Virus record (IMG/VR): IMGVR_UViG_3300009788_000290
Coordinates: 1-24,493 of that record
Length of the DNA: 24,493 nt
Strand: one strand, 5' to 3'
Origin: a virus
This document shows positions 15,510 to 22,027 of the stretch, one piece after another (the stretch's first letter is position 1; every line of letters begins with the position of its first letter). Below the pieces are notes generated by a model. That model made no database searches, had not been told where the DNA came from, and was given only the letters and a program-made list of their open reading frames with translations. The position numbers were made by a program, and so were the translations under genes.

Positions 15510-17277
15510 CGCCTTTCTTACCTGTCTTGTTATCGTAGTTGAGAGGTTTGGTTACTGGAACCATACGTCCTGTTACATCATTGAAGAATAGGAAGTCGGC
15601 TGTTCCTGTCCGGCCTGTGAACCGGCATTTAAGGACAGTGACCTTAGAGGTATTAGCAGCCATCTTGTCATCATGCTGCTGATTACGAGAGAGACCTATT
15701 ACTGTCATGGATAGCTGCTTAAGGGTGCCAGATCCACGTAGGTCATCGAGGGAGGGAGTCGCACCTTCTTCAAACGATGTCTTAGTACCGTTTGTCTTAA
15801 CAAGGTGGACGATTAGGAAGATTGTAATGTTAAGTTCTTTGACCAGCTTAGCTAGCTTGGTCATGATGGTGTCGATACGCTCTCGTTCACCACCTTCAGC
15901 TGCATACTCAGACACAATGATGGAGAGGTGATCAAGATAGATCATACTGATACCATTAGCTGCGTACCACCTGATCTTACTGAACAGATTGCCATCGTCT
16001 AGGCCACCGAAGTAGTCCAAGCCGTGCCACCTACCTTCCTTGAAGTAGAAGTCGAATGCTTCTTGTTCTTCCTCAGGTGTTGCGTCCACATCAGGTAGTG
16101 AACACCGCTTGTTGAGGTACAGTTCCACCATACCTTCGATGGAATCACCTACGTCTTCTTCTAATGCAATGTCAGCGAACTTAAAGTCTGTTGTTCTATG
16201 GTAATGGTCTCGTAGCTCACGCATGAATTGAGTCTTGCCCATGCCGGAGCCACTAGTGATGGTGACTAGCTCACCTAGTCGGGTGCCGTAAGTCTTAGCG
16301 TTGATCTCAGTCCAAGACTCAGGGAAGGGGTAGGATACTTTGTTGCGGTTGTTCTTATATCGTTCCCAACAGTCAGCGTAGTTAACGATACTGTCAGGCA
16401 TGAACTGCTTAGCATGCTTTAACACATCCCACTTCAGTTCTTCTGCCTTGCCCTTGAGAAGCATGTCGTTAGCATCCTTCTCGGTGTACGTCGCAGTGTA
16501 CACACAACCAGCCAGTAGCTTACATGCGTCCTCTACTGCCCGTTGTCCTGCCTCGTCCATGTCAAAACACAATACGATCTTATCAAAGGACTCAACATAG
16601 TCTAGGTCTTGGGATATGTCCCTTGCAGCAGATGAACTGCCGTGTGATAGAGATACCACAGCAGGATCGTAGAACTCGAGGGTTGACAAGGACGTGAGTA
16701 CTTGGTAGAGAGCAAGCGCATCACACTCACCTTCCGTGATGAATAGTGTCTTACCATTCGGCTTGTGGCAGTGTGTTCCGAACAAGGAAGCATCAGTGCA
16801 GTCACCTTTAGAGAAGATTGTCTTGGTAGCTACGATACGTTCTTTGTAGCCTGAGAGTTTATCTTTTTTGTAGTAGGGGTATTTGTGTGTGACGGTAGAT
16901 TCACCGTCTTGTGGCGAGAGGGACACTCGAACACCATACTTCTCGCAGATGTCTCGTGTAATGCCACGTTCTGGTAGGGCCCTGATAGGGTATGTCTTGA
17001 AGTCAGAAAGGATATCTTCCTGCTGGTACTTCTTGGTGTGTTGCGCCATGCTTCCCAATAGTTCTTTGTTACTTGAGCCAGGGGTGTCTTCTGTAACACT
17101 CTCGCTGGCTCCATAGCCAGGAGGATTAGGCTCGTAGTGTCCACATGAGAAGCATGTTGCATCGTACTTACCGCCCTTCTCATACACCACCATGGCGTCT
17201 GAAGACTGACAGCTTGTGCATGGATCCTTAGCGATCCACTTACCTCTTGGTTCTTTATAATTCACAGCATTCCTCAT
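15487..17277 (-). CDS. DNA primase-helicase, T7 gp4-like
   Basis: 596 residues from ATG 17277 (GGAG 6 bases before); the ATG 12 bases earlier has no ribosome site. Order of domains: zinc-binding primase module (C20, C23, C42, C45); TOPRIM catalytic part with TEGECDA (181-187) and CFDMDEAG (237-243); linker; RecA-like DnaB-type helicase with Walker A SGSGMGKTQ (342-350), E374 in LEED, Walker B IYLDH (446-450), H491 in IVHLVK, the RGSGTLKQ DNA-binding loop (514-521) and LSRNQQ. C-terminus ends in Phe (DDYRQNF) as in T7. It unwinds the fork and lays down RNA primers for DNA polymerase encoded just downstream. Confidence 0.96.
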   Translation of the reverse strand: MRNAVNYKEPRGKWIAKDPCTSCQSSDAMVVYEKGGKYDATCFSCGHYEPNPPGYGASESVTEDTPGSSNKELLGSMAQHTKKYQQEDILSDFKTYPIRALPERGITRDICEKYGVRVSLSPQDGESTVTHKYPYYKKDKLSGYKERIVATKTIFSKGDCTDASLFGTHCHKPNGKTLFITEGECDALALYQVLTSLSTLEFYDPAVVSLSHGSSSAARDISQDLDYVESFDKIVLCFDMDEAGQRAVEDACKLLAGCVYTATYTEKDANDMLLKGKAEELKWDVLKHAKQFMPDSIVNYADCWERYKNNRNKVSYPFPESWTEINAKTYGTRLGELVTITSGSGMGKTQFMRELRDHYHRTTDFKFADIALEEDVGDSIEGMVELYLNKRCSLPDVDATPEEEQEAFDFYFKEGRWHGLDYFGGLDDGNLFSKIRWYAANGISMIYLDHLSIIVSEYAAEGGERERIDTIMTKLAKLVKELNITIFLIVHLVKTNGTKTSFEEGATPSLDDLRGSGTLKQLSMTVIGLSRNQQHDDKMAANTSKVTVLKCRFTGRTGTADFLFFNDVTGRMVPVTKPLNYDNKTGKKGDDYRQNF

Positions 17278-17370
17278 TAACCGCTCCATTGCAGACGTCT
17301 TATTTCAGACGAGCTTAGACTAGGTTAAGTTAGACAGCTGTTAAACAATGTGGTTCCACAGCTGAGAGGA

Positions 17371-17604
17371 TTACTTGCGAACAATCCGAACTTGAGGATG
17401 CTCTTGTAGTTGTTTGATGTATGCGTTCGCATCGTTAAGCTTGATGTCATAACCTGGTACAAATCCCAACGGCCTCCCAAGATTATCTTTCTTAAGCTCC
17501 CACCTGGATTTCATATCACTTATCACATCACTATGGTTCTCCATGAGAAACACAGTGAGATTACGGAACGCCTTCACGTCTGCTGGTGCTGGTACTTTAC
17601 TCAT
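17371..17604 (-). CDS. Hypothetical 77-residue basic protein
   Basis: ATG 17604 with AAGGTGAG upstream. Basic protein with an N-terminal helix (VKAFRNLTVFLMENHSDVI) and a C-terminal half containing GRPLGFVPGYDIK and YIKQLQEHPQVRIV. The layout could be a small DNA-binding protein, but no motif is recognised. It is preceded by a 17-bp inverted repeat, suggesting regulated expression, and is the first gene upstream of primase-helicase; 93 bases separate them. Confidence 0.7.
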   Translation of the reverse strand: MSKVPAPADVKAFRNLTVFLMENHSDVISDMKSRWELKKDNLGRPLGFVPGYDIKLNDANAYIKQLQEHPQVRIVRK

Positions 17605-17614
17605 GGTCTCACCT

Positions 17615-17759
17615 TACTTAGGAACTCACATTGTAAACATCTATCTATCCTTAACTACTAATTATTAGACAGGTCTTTACAATGTAAGTTCCACGACTGC
17701 CACCATTTTACTTTACAATCGCTAGTTTAAGTGCTACCAAGTACCCTCAACCTAGTGAA
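17615..17759 (-). promoter_or_regulatory. Leader with 17-bp inverted repeat; possible promoter and operator of the replication genes
   Basis: On the - strand, bases 17692-17676 (GGAACTTACATTGTAAA) pair with 17637-17621, all 17 positions with one G-U, around a 38-base loop. The word CTTTACAAT occurs twice on the + strand, at 17675 and 17711. Possible sigma70-like elements on the - strand are TTGGTA, 17 bases, TGTAAA near 17720-17750 and a TAATAAT around 17665. The hairpin ends just before the ribosome site of the gene at 17604. Promoter calls are weak; the repeat itself is certain. Confidence 0.45.
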
Positions 17760-18092
17760 TTACCAAAGGTAATCTACAAGAGCAATGAGCCCATCAACGA
17801 GAGCCCCGGACGTCTTCGCCCAAAGCCACCGCATTCCTGTCTCCATTTGGGGCCCGTATCCAATGGTGCTGCCAAGACCGTAGGCCAGCAGCGGTAGAGA
17901 GCCGGGGATCCACACGTAGAACAACCAGCCTAGCTTCAATAGCTTAAGGCTAATCATCTGGGGTTTCCACCAGCTCATTAGGATGACGAAACTAAACGCC
18001 TTCCAAAGTGGTTTGACTACCAGCCCATAGGGCCAATAGAGGGGGTTGCTCCACTTGATAACAGTCCCCATAGTTGAGATTGCGCTGGTCAT
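17760..18092 (-). CDS. Hydrophobic membrane protein, Trp-rich
   Basis: 110 residues, ATG 18092 with GAGGGT upstream. Three hydrophobic regions: about residues 30-42 (KAFSFVILMSWW), 49-74 (LKLLKLGWLFYVWIPGSLPLLA) and 95-110 (GALVDGLIALVDYLW). Nine Trp. An inner-membrane protein by composition; no family recognised. It belongs to a set of small membrane genes on this strand between 17.7 and 24 kb, mostly spaced by folded noncoding DNA. Confidence 0.7.
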   Translation of the reverse strand: MTSAISTMGTVIKWSNPLYWPYGLVVKPLWKAFSFVILMSWWKPQMISLKLLKLGWLFYVWIPGSLPLLAYGLGSTIGYGPQMETGMRWLWAKTSGALVDGLIALVDYLW

Positions 18093-18122
18093 AAGCTGAC
18101 CCTCGTGTTGCCGTTACACAAA

Positions 18123-18287
18123 TTACTTCTGATCGAACTTGCTGATCGCCTGAAAATACTCTTGCTTGCTCCGGCATGGTACTCGATCTCGGCATGATAC
18201 AGAGTACACGGCAGCCGACAGTGCCCAGAAGACACCTTTGCAGAACATCCACAGGGAGATCAGACTTGTTGCAGGATCGACAGCCAT
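18123..18287 (-). CDS. 54-residue single-span membrane mini-protein
   Basis: Read directly: ATG 18287 with AGGAG six bases upstream, TAA at 18123-18125. It starts MAVDPATSLISLWMFCKG; residues about 9-30 are hydrophobic (LISLWMFCKGVFWALSAAVY), followed by a basic, Cys-containing tail (SCRDRVPCRSKQEYFQAISK). The excellent ribosome site prefers it over an overlapping 86-codon frame. Topology: N-out or signal-anchor with a basic cytoplasmic tail. Function unknown; 30 bases before the next membrane gene. Confidence 0.7.
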   Translation of the reverse strand: MAVDPATSLISLWMFCKGVFWALSAAVYSVSCRDRVPCRSKQEYFQAISKFDQK

Positions 18288-18296
18288 CTATCTCTC

Positions 18297-18486
18297 CTAT
18301 TTAAATATGACACAATACACCTGGCTCAGGCCCACTATCCAGCGGCATTGGTTCTTAGTGGGCCTGAGAGTCCCTCAGACCCTACCTAAGGCCATTACTA
18401 GCCCTATGCAGTGTCATGGGAGGGGTTACAAGAAGACGTCCTTGTAGAGCCCCTCACGTGCCCTATTAGGGAACGCCATCTGAATC
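18297..18486 (-). ncRNA. Folded noncoding stretch with a 13-bp hairpin
   Basis: No supported gene in about 230 bases. The - strand holds a perfect 13-bp helix (18368-18356 with 18337-18325), a 6-bp hairpin (18446-18441 with 18432-18427), a CCCT-AAT-AGGG hairpin near 18461-18471 and an alternative CTGAG/CTCAG pairing near 18368-18377. The 13-bp helix has no U tail on either strand, so it is not a plain terminator. Small RNA, RNase processing site or leader of the mini-gene at 18287 are possible. Confidence 0.4.
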
Positions 18487-18518
18487 ATTATCAGTCATCA
18501 GATATCTACCTCGTTGTA

Positions 18519-18749
18519 TTAGTGAATGGTTGGGGGTGTTTGGGTGGAATCAGTGCTGTCCTTTCGCGGCTTGAACTCGACTGCACCTAGATCTTCCAAG
18601 AGAGAGTGACGGATGAAGAATGCATCACGCAACGCTGGCCATGTGTCCCCAGTAGAATTCCGGTGGATCATGTTGCCCTCGTTCACAAACGCCATCAAGC
18701 TATCGCTCAACTCTGCCCAACTTTGTACATCATCGTTGTTGTCAGTCAT
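18519..18749 (-). CDS. Hypothetical 76-residue acidic protein with GNMIH motif
   Basis: ATG 18749 with AGGGGA six bases before; a TTG two codons upstream is less likely. Begins MTDNNDDVQSWAELSDSL, with SLMAFVNEGNMIHRNSTGDT and ALRDAFFIRHSLLEDLG after it; the last 20 residues are Ser/Thr/Pro-rich. Shares the GNMIH word and flanking helix with the gene at 10945-11163. No known function. Confidence 0.65.
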   Translation of the reverse strand: MTDNNDDVQSWAELSDSLMAFVNEGNMIHRNSTGDTWPALRDAFFIRHSLLEDLGAVEFKPRKDSTDSTQTPPTIH

Positions 18750-18762
18750 TGACAATCCCCTT

Positions 18763-19020
18763 TCAAAAGATTAGGGACGCACCTCGTTTCAGGGGCGGCC
18801 CGGAGAAAACTGCGGGCTCGTAACTAACACCAAGGTATTCCTTCGCCATGGGCTTGATGACAGTGTCACCAACACCTGTGAACAGGCCACTGTTGTACGC
18901 CCCGAAGAACATAGCAGACAGCAATACCAGTGCGCACAGGATACCAAGCACAAGTCCAAGAAAGAACTTGGCCAGACCCATGAAGAAGATTCCGAACGGA
19001 GCGAAGAAAGACTTCAGCAT
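18763..19020 (-). CDS. Small single-span membrane protein
   Basis: 85 residues, ATG 19020 with AGGAG upstream. A long hydrophobic stretch covers residues about 5-50 (FGIFFMGLAKFFLGLVLGIL, then CALVLLSAMFFGAYN), enough for two close spans, then a soluble tail with KPMAKEYLGVSYEP and PPLKRGA. Gly spacing in the helices (GLAxFFLGLVLG) suggests oligomerisation. No family recognised. Thirteen bases before the next gene. Confidence 0.7.
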   Translation of the reverse strand: MLKSFFAPFGIFFMGLAKFFLGLVLGILCALVLLSAMFFGAYNSGLFTGVGDTVIKPMAKEYLGVSYEPAVFSGPPLKRGASLIF

Positions 19021-19285
19021 CTGTCAGGTACTCCTAATGTTGAATTGAAAAAGCTACGAACCACACTTTTGGTCACCCCTCAACCTACTAAACATAGAGA
19101 TACTCGAACTCGCTGTCGATTAGGCACCGCCTATTATCGGAGTCGGAACGAAGTCATCTTTGTTGAGAGTAGGGGGCCTAGGCCACGAAAGATCCTAAGA
19201 TCTTTTACAAGGGGTGACCAAGAGTATGGCTCGTAATCGTTTGACAGGCATAACCACCGCGCTATACCCATCTATGCCCAGCTAT
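19021..19285 (-). ncRNA. Noncoding stretch closed by a 12-bp helix
   Basis: No gene was found. TTGGTCACCCCT at 19069-19080 is perfectly complementary to AGGGGTGACCAA at 19210-19221, 129 bases apart. Inside lie a 7-bp hairpin (AAAGATC 19188-19194 with GATCTTT 19199-19205, CTAA loop), a GGCCTAGGCC palindrome near 19176-19185 and further small pairings. A closed, multibranched domain like this suggests a discrete structured RNA of about 155 bases (19066-19222). Strand is taken from the surrounding genes. Confidence 0.45.
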
Positions 19286-20422
19286 CTAGGCTGCAGCATT
19301 GCGAAGCCTTGCAGCTTCAACACGCTGGTCCCTCGTATCTCGGAACGTTTTCCGATAGTTCGCAGTAGCGCGGGCCAGGCGACGAGACTCAAGAGCGAGA
19401 GGGCACTCAGTATCCTGCTTCACAATGGAAGCCTGATGAGTAGGCTTGGTAGCCTTCTTGATTCGAACACTGGCATCGGTAGCATTTTCCATGAGGTATT
19501 TATCACGGCAATAAATCTCTTTACCATTACGTAATACTGCCACTGACATCATGACTGTGCCACGAGATAGAGATTGCCGCATTGCTTTCTTTGCATGAGC
19601 CTGTACCCGCTTCTCACGGCGTACCTGCTCGGTATTACTGAACGATTCAACCAGCTTGGTCTTACCACGTACACTCATGGTGTGATGATAAGGCTCGAAG
19701 CTGTGACCAGGACCATTACGACTAGCAGGAACTGCATGGTCGTTACTATAAGACCCGGTATGGGTGTTGCGGAGGAGGTCTTCACGATTTTTCCCACAGT
19801 TGCCTCCATGTGTATGGACCTTGTCCTTCGGCTCACTCGGCATGTGTTCTACCGAAGATAGGTCACGACACTGTTCTTCACGCTCTCCTCGTGGGTCCAT
19901 AGGTTCCACAGGAGAAGACTTTTTATTACGGATTGTTGTACCCCCGTTCCGGCCAGCCGGCTCGAGGACTTGACCTAACACATCGTAGGGCTTGTTCGGT
20001 CTGTTCTTGTGATGTAGTGCAGGTTCCATATGTGCATTGCAAGAAGGGTTGTGTCGCTCACGACGGCGAGGTGTCACATACGCAGGATCATTCCGAGTTA
20101 TCGGATTAACATCGTACGGACATGGGCCTGGGTGTTCCAACACGGCATGTTTTTCCGGAACATTCCCACGCTCATAGCTCACTATCAGAGATTGCATCAG
20201 CTTGTTAACTGACCCACGCTTCTTCTCACGTCGCTTCTCACTGGTCTTGCGACCAGTACCAGAACCTTGGGGTATCTCAAGATCACCTTGCTTCTTCAGC
20301 ATCTGTCGTTTGACCTCTGCCATTCGAAGGTTAGCCTTACGAAGCGCCTTGGCTGCCCGTTGTTGTTCATGACGTATCTTACGGGCCTCCTTCTTGGACA
20401 TCGCTTCGTATTTCCTTTTCAC
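19286..20422 (-). CDS. Large basic protein of unknown function
   Basis: 378 residues from GTG 20422, chosen because AGGAG stands eight bases before; an ATG lies 21 bases downstream. Very basic throughout. The first 75 residues form a Lys/Arg/Ala/Gln helix (ARKIRHEQQRAAKALRKANL; KTSEKRREKKRGS), the middle is Pro/His/Asn-rich and low in predicted structure (HPGPCPYDVNPITRNDPAYV; RNGPGHSFEPYHH), the last 120 return to basic helices (EQVRREKRVQAHAKKAMRQ; RLARATANYRKTFRDTRDQR). Could coat DNA or RNA or be a virion scaffold. It follows directly downstream of the large structured RNA region, 70 bases after the tRNA-like fragment. No family recognised. Confidence 0.75.
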   Translation of the reverse strand: MKRKYEAMSKKEARKIRHEQQRAAKALRKANLRMAEVKRQMLKKQGDLEIPQGSGTGRKTSEKRREKKRGSVNKLMQSLIVSYERGNVPEKHAVLEHPGPCPYDVNPITRNDPAYVTPRRRERHNPSCNAHMEPALHHKNRPNKPYDVLGQVLEPAGRNGGTTIRNKKSSPVEPMDPRGEREEQCRDLSSVEHMPSEPKDKVHTHGGNCGKNREDLLRNTHTGSYSNDHAVPASRNGPGHSFEPYHHTMSVRGKTKLVESFSNTEQVRREKRVQAHAKKAMRQSLSRGTVMMSVAVLRNGKEIYCRDKYLMENATDASVRIKKATKPTHQASIVKQDTECPLALESRRLARATANYRKTFRDTRDQRVEAARLRNAAA

Positions 20423-20489
20423 GAGTACTACTCCTATCAAGTTAATCAGAATGATTCACGTTTTAACTGGCCCTCACTGTGACCCCTCC

Positions 20490-20545
20490 CTTTACCTGTG
20501 TCGGGATTCGAACCCGAACCTCTTAACCACAGAGCCACCGCAGTA
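20490..20545 (-). ncRNA. tRNA-like T-arm fragment
   Basis: On the - strand TCGGG-TTCGAAT-CCCGA (20517-20501) is a perfect tRNA T-arm. It is stacked on CTGTG/CACAG (20532-20528 with 20500-20496), and a D-arm-like CTCT-AGAG hairpin precedes it. There is no anticodon arm of normal form, and only a few acceptor pairs can be made. It is not a functional tRNA as read; it may be a decayed tRNA or a structural T-arm mimic of the RNA region around it. Confidence 0.4.
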
Positions 20546-20703
20546 TGGTAAGAGTTGTCCCCGTCGGATCTGAGGCGATCCTTTGTACACTAGGAAGAAG
20601 TAGTGAGGGCTGCTGGTCCGTGGGTGCTTAACTCCCACATGATTCCAGATGTTGTAGCGGTGACACAAACTGAATCGGCTGGTCGTATACCATACAAGGC
20701 ACA
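20546..20703 (-). ncRNA. Folded noncoding stretch between tRNA-Trp and tRNA-like fragment
   Basis: No gene with a ribosome site. Hairpins on the - strand include GGATC-GCCTCA-GATCC (20581-20566) and GTGGG/CCCAC (20638-20634 with 20624-20620). ACCTGT at the tRNA-Trp 5' end can also pair with ACAGGT near 20495-20500, which would fold this stretch into one domain. Probably part of the same transcript as the large folded region upstream. Confidence 0.35.
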
Positions 20704-20776
20704 CTATCCCGAGGGGACTCGAACCCCCAACATCCGGTTTTGGAGACCGGCGTTCTGCCAATTGAACTACAGGTCC
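20704..20776 (-). tRNA. tRNA-Trp (CCA), imperfect acceptor stem
   Basis: Arms in order on the - strand: GGACCTG, TA, D-stem GTTC-AATTGGCA-GAAC, G, anticodon stem-loop CCGGT-CTCCAAA-ACCGG (anticodon CCA), variable ATGTT, T-arm GGGGG-TTCGAGT-CCCCT, then CGGGATA and G. D, anticodon and T arms match bacterial tRNA-Trp almost base for base. The acceptor stem pairs at the four inner positions (one G-U) but the outer three contain two mismatches and a wobble, so charging may be poor or the 5' end may be wrong. No CCA is encoded. Confidence 0.7.
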
Positions 20777-20781
20777 GATTC

Positions 20782-21243
20782 ATTGTTACGAATTTCACGT
20801 ACGCAGAGGTAGTACCTTCTGTTATGTGCCTCCAGCTTAAACCAACGGGATCCACTCGGCATGTCATTCCCGTAAGGTAGTGAAGTTAATCACCGGCACT
20901 CTGCATTATGACTCATTTCATGAGGGACCAGCGTTTCACCACTGGCAGGTGTTGACGTGAGACGCCTCCCTATTAACCCTCCACAACTGTAGCACATGGC
21001 TAGTATGCTACGAGATACCTCATTAGCTATGTCGCACGGTATCTCCTATCAATTTCCCACAAGCCCGGTTGTCTCAGTGATTCACCCTGATGTAACAGGT
21101 AACACCGTTTCTCCGTATTCTATTACGGCTTGCCCTCCCCTGTCCCTTCGGAGCCAACGATTATAGGTACCCCCATCAGATCGTGGAGGGTGTGATCATC
21201 ACCCTCTACTGGAATAGTACCGTACGTTGGGAGGCATGGCTCC
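20782..21243 (-). ncRNA. Large, highly folded noncoding RNA candidate
   Basis: No coding frame is supported over 460 bases. At least ten helices can be read on the - strand: CCAACG/CGTTGG (21230-21225 with 21159-21154) enclosing GGTAC/GTACC (21221-21217 with 21170-21166) and a 7-bp, 7-base-loop hairpin (21206-21186); CAAGC/GCTTG with an inner CCGTA/TACGG hairpin (21132-21060); GAGATACC/GGTATCTC, 8 bp (21045-21012); GTAGCA/TGCTAC (21011-20989); CCAGTG/CGCTGG (20945-20928); CTCAT/ATGAG (20924-20912); GCAGA plus GTGCC against GGCAC plus TCTGC (20904-20803); ACGGGA/TCCCGT (20873-20845). Multibranch nesting, length and a flanking phage tRNA recall GOLLD and ROOL RNAs; family membership is not established. 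Confidence 0.55.
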
Positions 21244-21245
21244 AG

Positions 21246-21680
21246 TTAAACTATGAATTCTCTTGCCAATAGGATGTCCGACTTCACCATCAGGAATGGA
21301 TCGTTCGGCCTTACCTTACCGGAGACCCAGACAGTAGCTATCTCAAGAGATCTCTTCTCTGCATCAGCCTCACCATCCCCACGGAATGAGATGTCTCTCT
21401 GCTCCGCATGGATAAACTCATGTGCCAACACAACATACATATGAATGAGACTTGACCTCTTGTGGATATGATAACTGATCAGCGTACACCCCTGCTTACA
21501 GGAGCAACTACCGACAGGAGAACTGTCCCACATATTCTCACGCTTCCAAACCTCCACCCTTACATCAGTGGTGATCTCAAGGAGAGCATGAAGATACCTG
21601 CAGTATTCTTCTAACAGGTGCCAGTTCTGCACTACGTCACTCTTGAGATGCTTACTGACACGTCTTACTATCTTCAGCAT
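21246..21680 (-). CDS. HExxH metallopeptidase-like protein
   Basis: 144 residues, ATG 21680 with GGAGATATTGTT before it. It has VVLAHEFIHAEQ (zinc ligands H87 and H91, catalytic E88) and 13 residues later GEADAEKRS, whose E104 is a likely third ligand, the HExxH+E arrangement of gluzincin-type proteins such as ImmA/IrrE and related phage peptidases. Three cysteines (about C59, C61, C65) in GSCSCKQGC may form another site. No signal peptide, so cytoplasmic. Possible role: cutting a host or phage repressor or modifying host proteins early on; the target is unknown. Its stop lies directly before the large folded RNA region. Confidence 0.8.
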   Translation of the reverse strand: MLKIVRRVSKHLKSDVVQNWHLLEEYCRYLHALLEITTDVRVEVWKRENMWDSSPVGSCSCKQGCTLISYHIHKRSSLIHMYVVLAHEFIHAEQRDISFRGDGEADAEKRSLEIATVWVSGKVRPNDPFLMVKSDILLAREFIV

Positions 21681-21742
21681 AACAATATCTCCAGCGTTGA
21701 CTTACCTACCAGACACTCAAAGGTCGAGTGCCCAGCAGTAAA

Positions 21743-22027
21743 TCAACCCGTATTAGCTACCGAGTCATGAATTGAAGGCGACTTCTCCCAGTCCCGGAGG
21801 ATCAGCTCAGCCTTTTTGATTGACATTTTGCCCTTGGGCTTATGCGCCCGGATCCAGTTGATCTTCTTAGCGTAGCCAAGATCTTCTGGCATCAACGACA
21901 TGTCGATACCACTGGATACTACCTTGTCAGTATGACGGTGCCTCCACTGGTGCACAGTAGTGCCTACCAGGATAGCTCCGATGATCAAGGGCCCTTGCAT
22001 TTCAGTGATGAAGTCGATCAGGTTCAT
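21743..22027 (-). CDS. Small membrane-anchored protein
   Basis: 94 residues; ATG 22027 overlaps the previous stop as ATGA, so translation is coupled. One N-terminal membrane segment (residues about 8-24, EMQGPLIIGAILVGTTV) followed by a basic soluble part (HQWRHRHTDK; GYAKKINWIRAHKPKGKMSIKK). Probably cytoplasmic tail anchored to the inner membrane. No family recognised. Confidence 0.7.
   Translation of the reverse strand: MNLIDFITEMQGPLIIGAILVGTTVHQWRHRHTDKVVSSGIDMSLMPEDLGYAKKINWIRAHKPKGKMSIKKAELILRDWEKSPSIHDSVANTG

Noticed and set aside
17992-18252. 86-codon - strand frame
   Set aside because: Overlaps the membrane gene 17760-18092 by 100 bases and lacks a ribosome site; the frame 18123-18287 with AGGAG explains this stretch better.
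18466-18498. 10-codon leader peptide (MTDNDSDGVP) with GAGG upstream
   Set aside because: The start is plausible and the stop lies in a hairpin, as in attenuators, but the peptide is too short and lacks a telling codon run.
20492-20761. 89-codon - strand frame through the tRNA region
   Set aside because: It reads straight through tRNA-Trp and the T-arm fragment; a chance frame.
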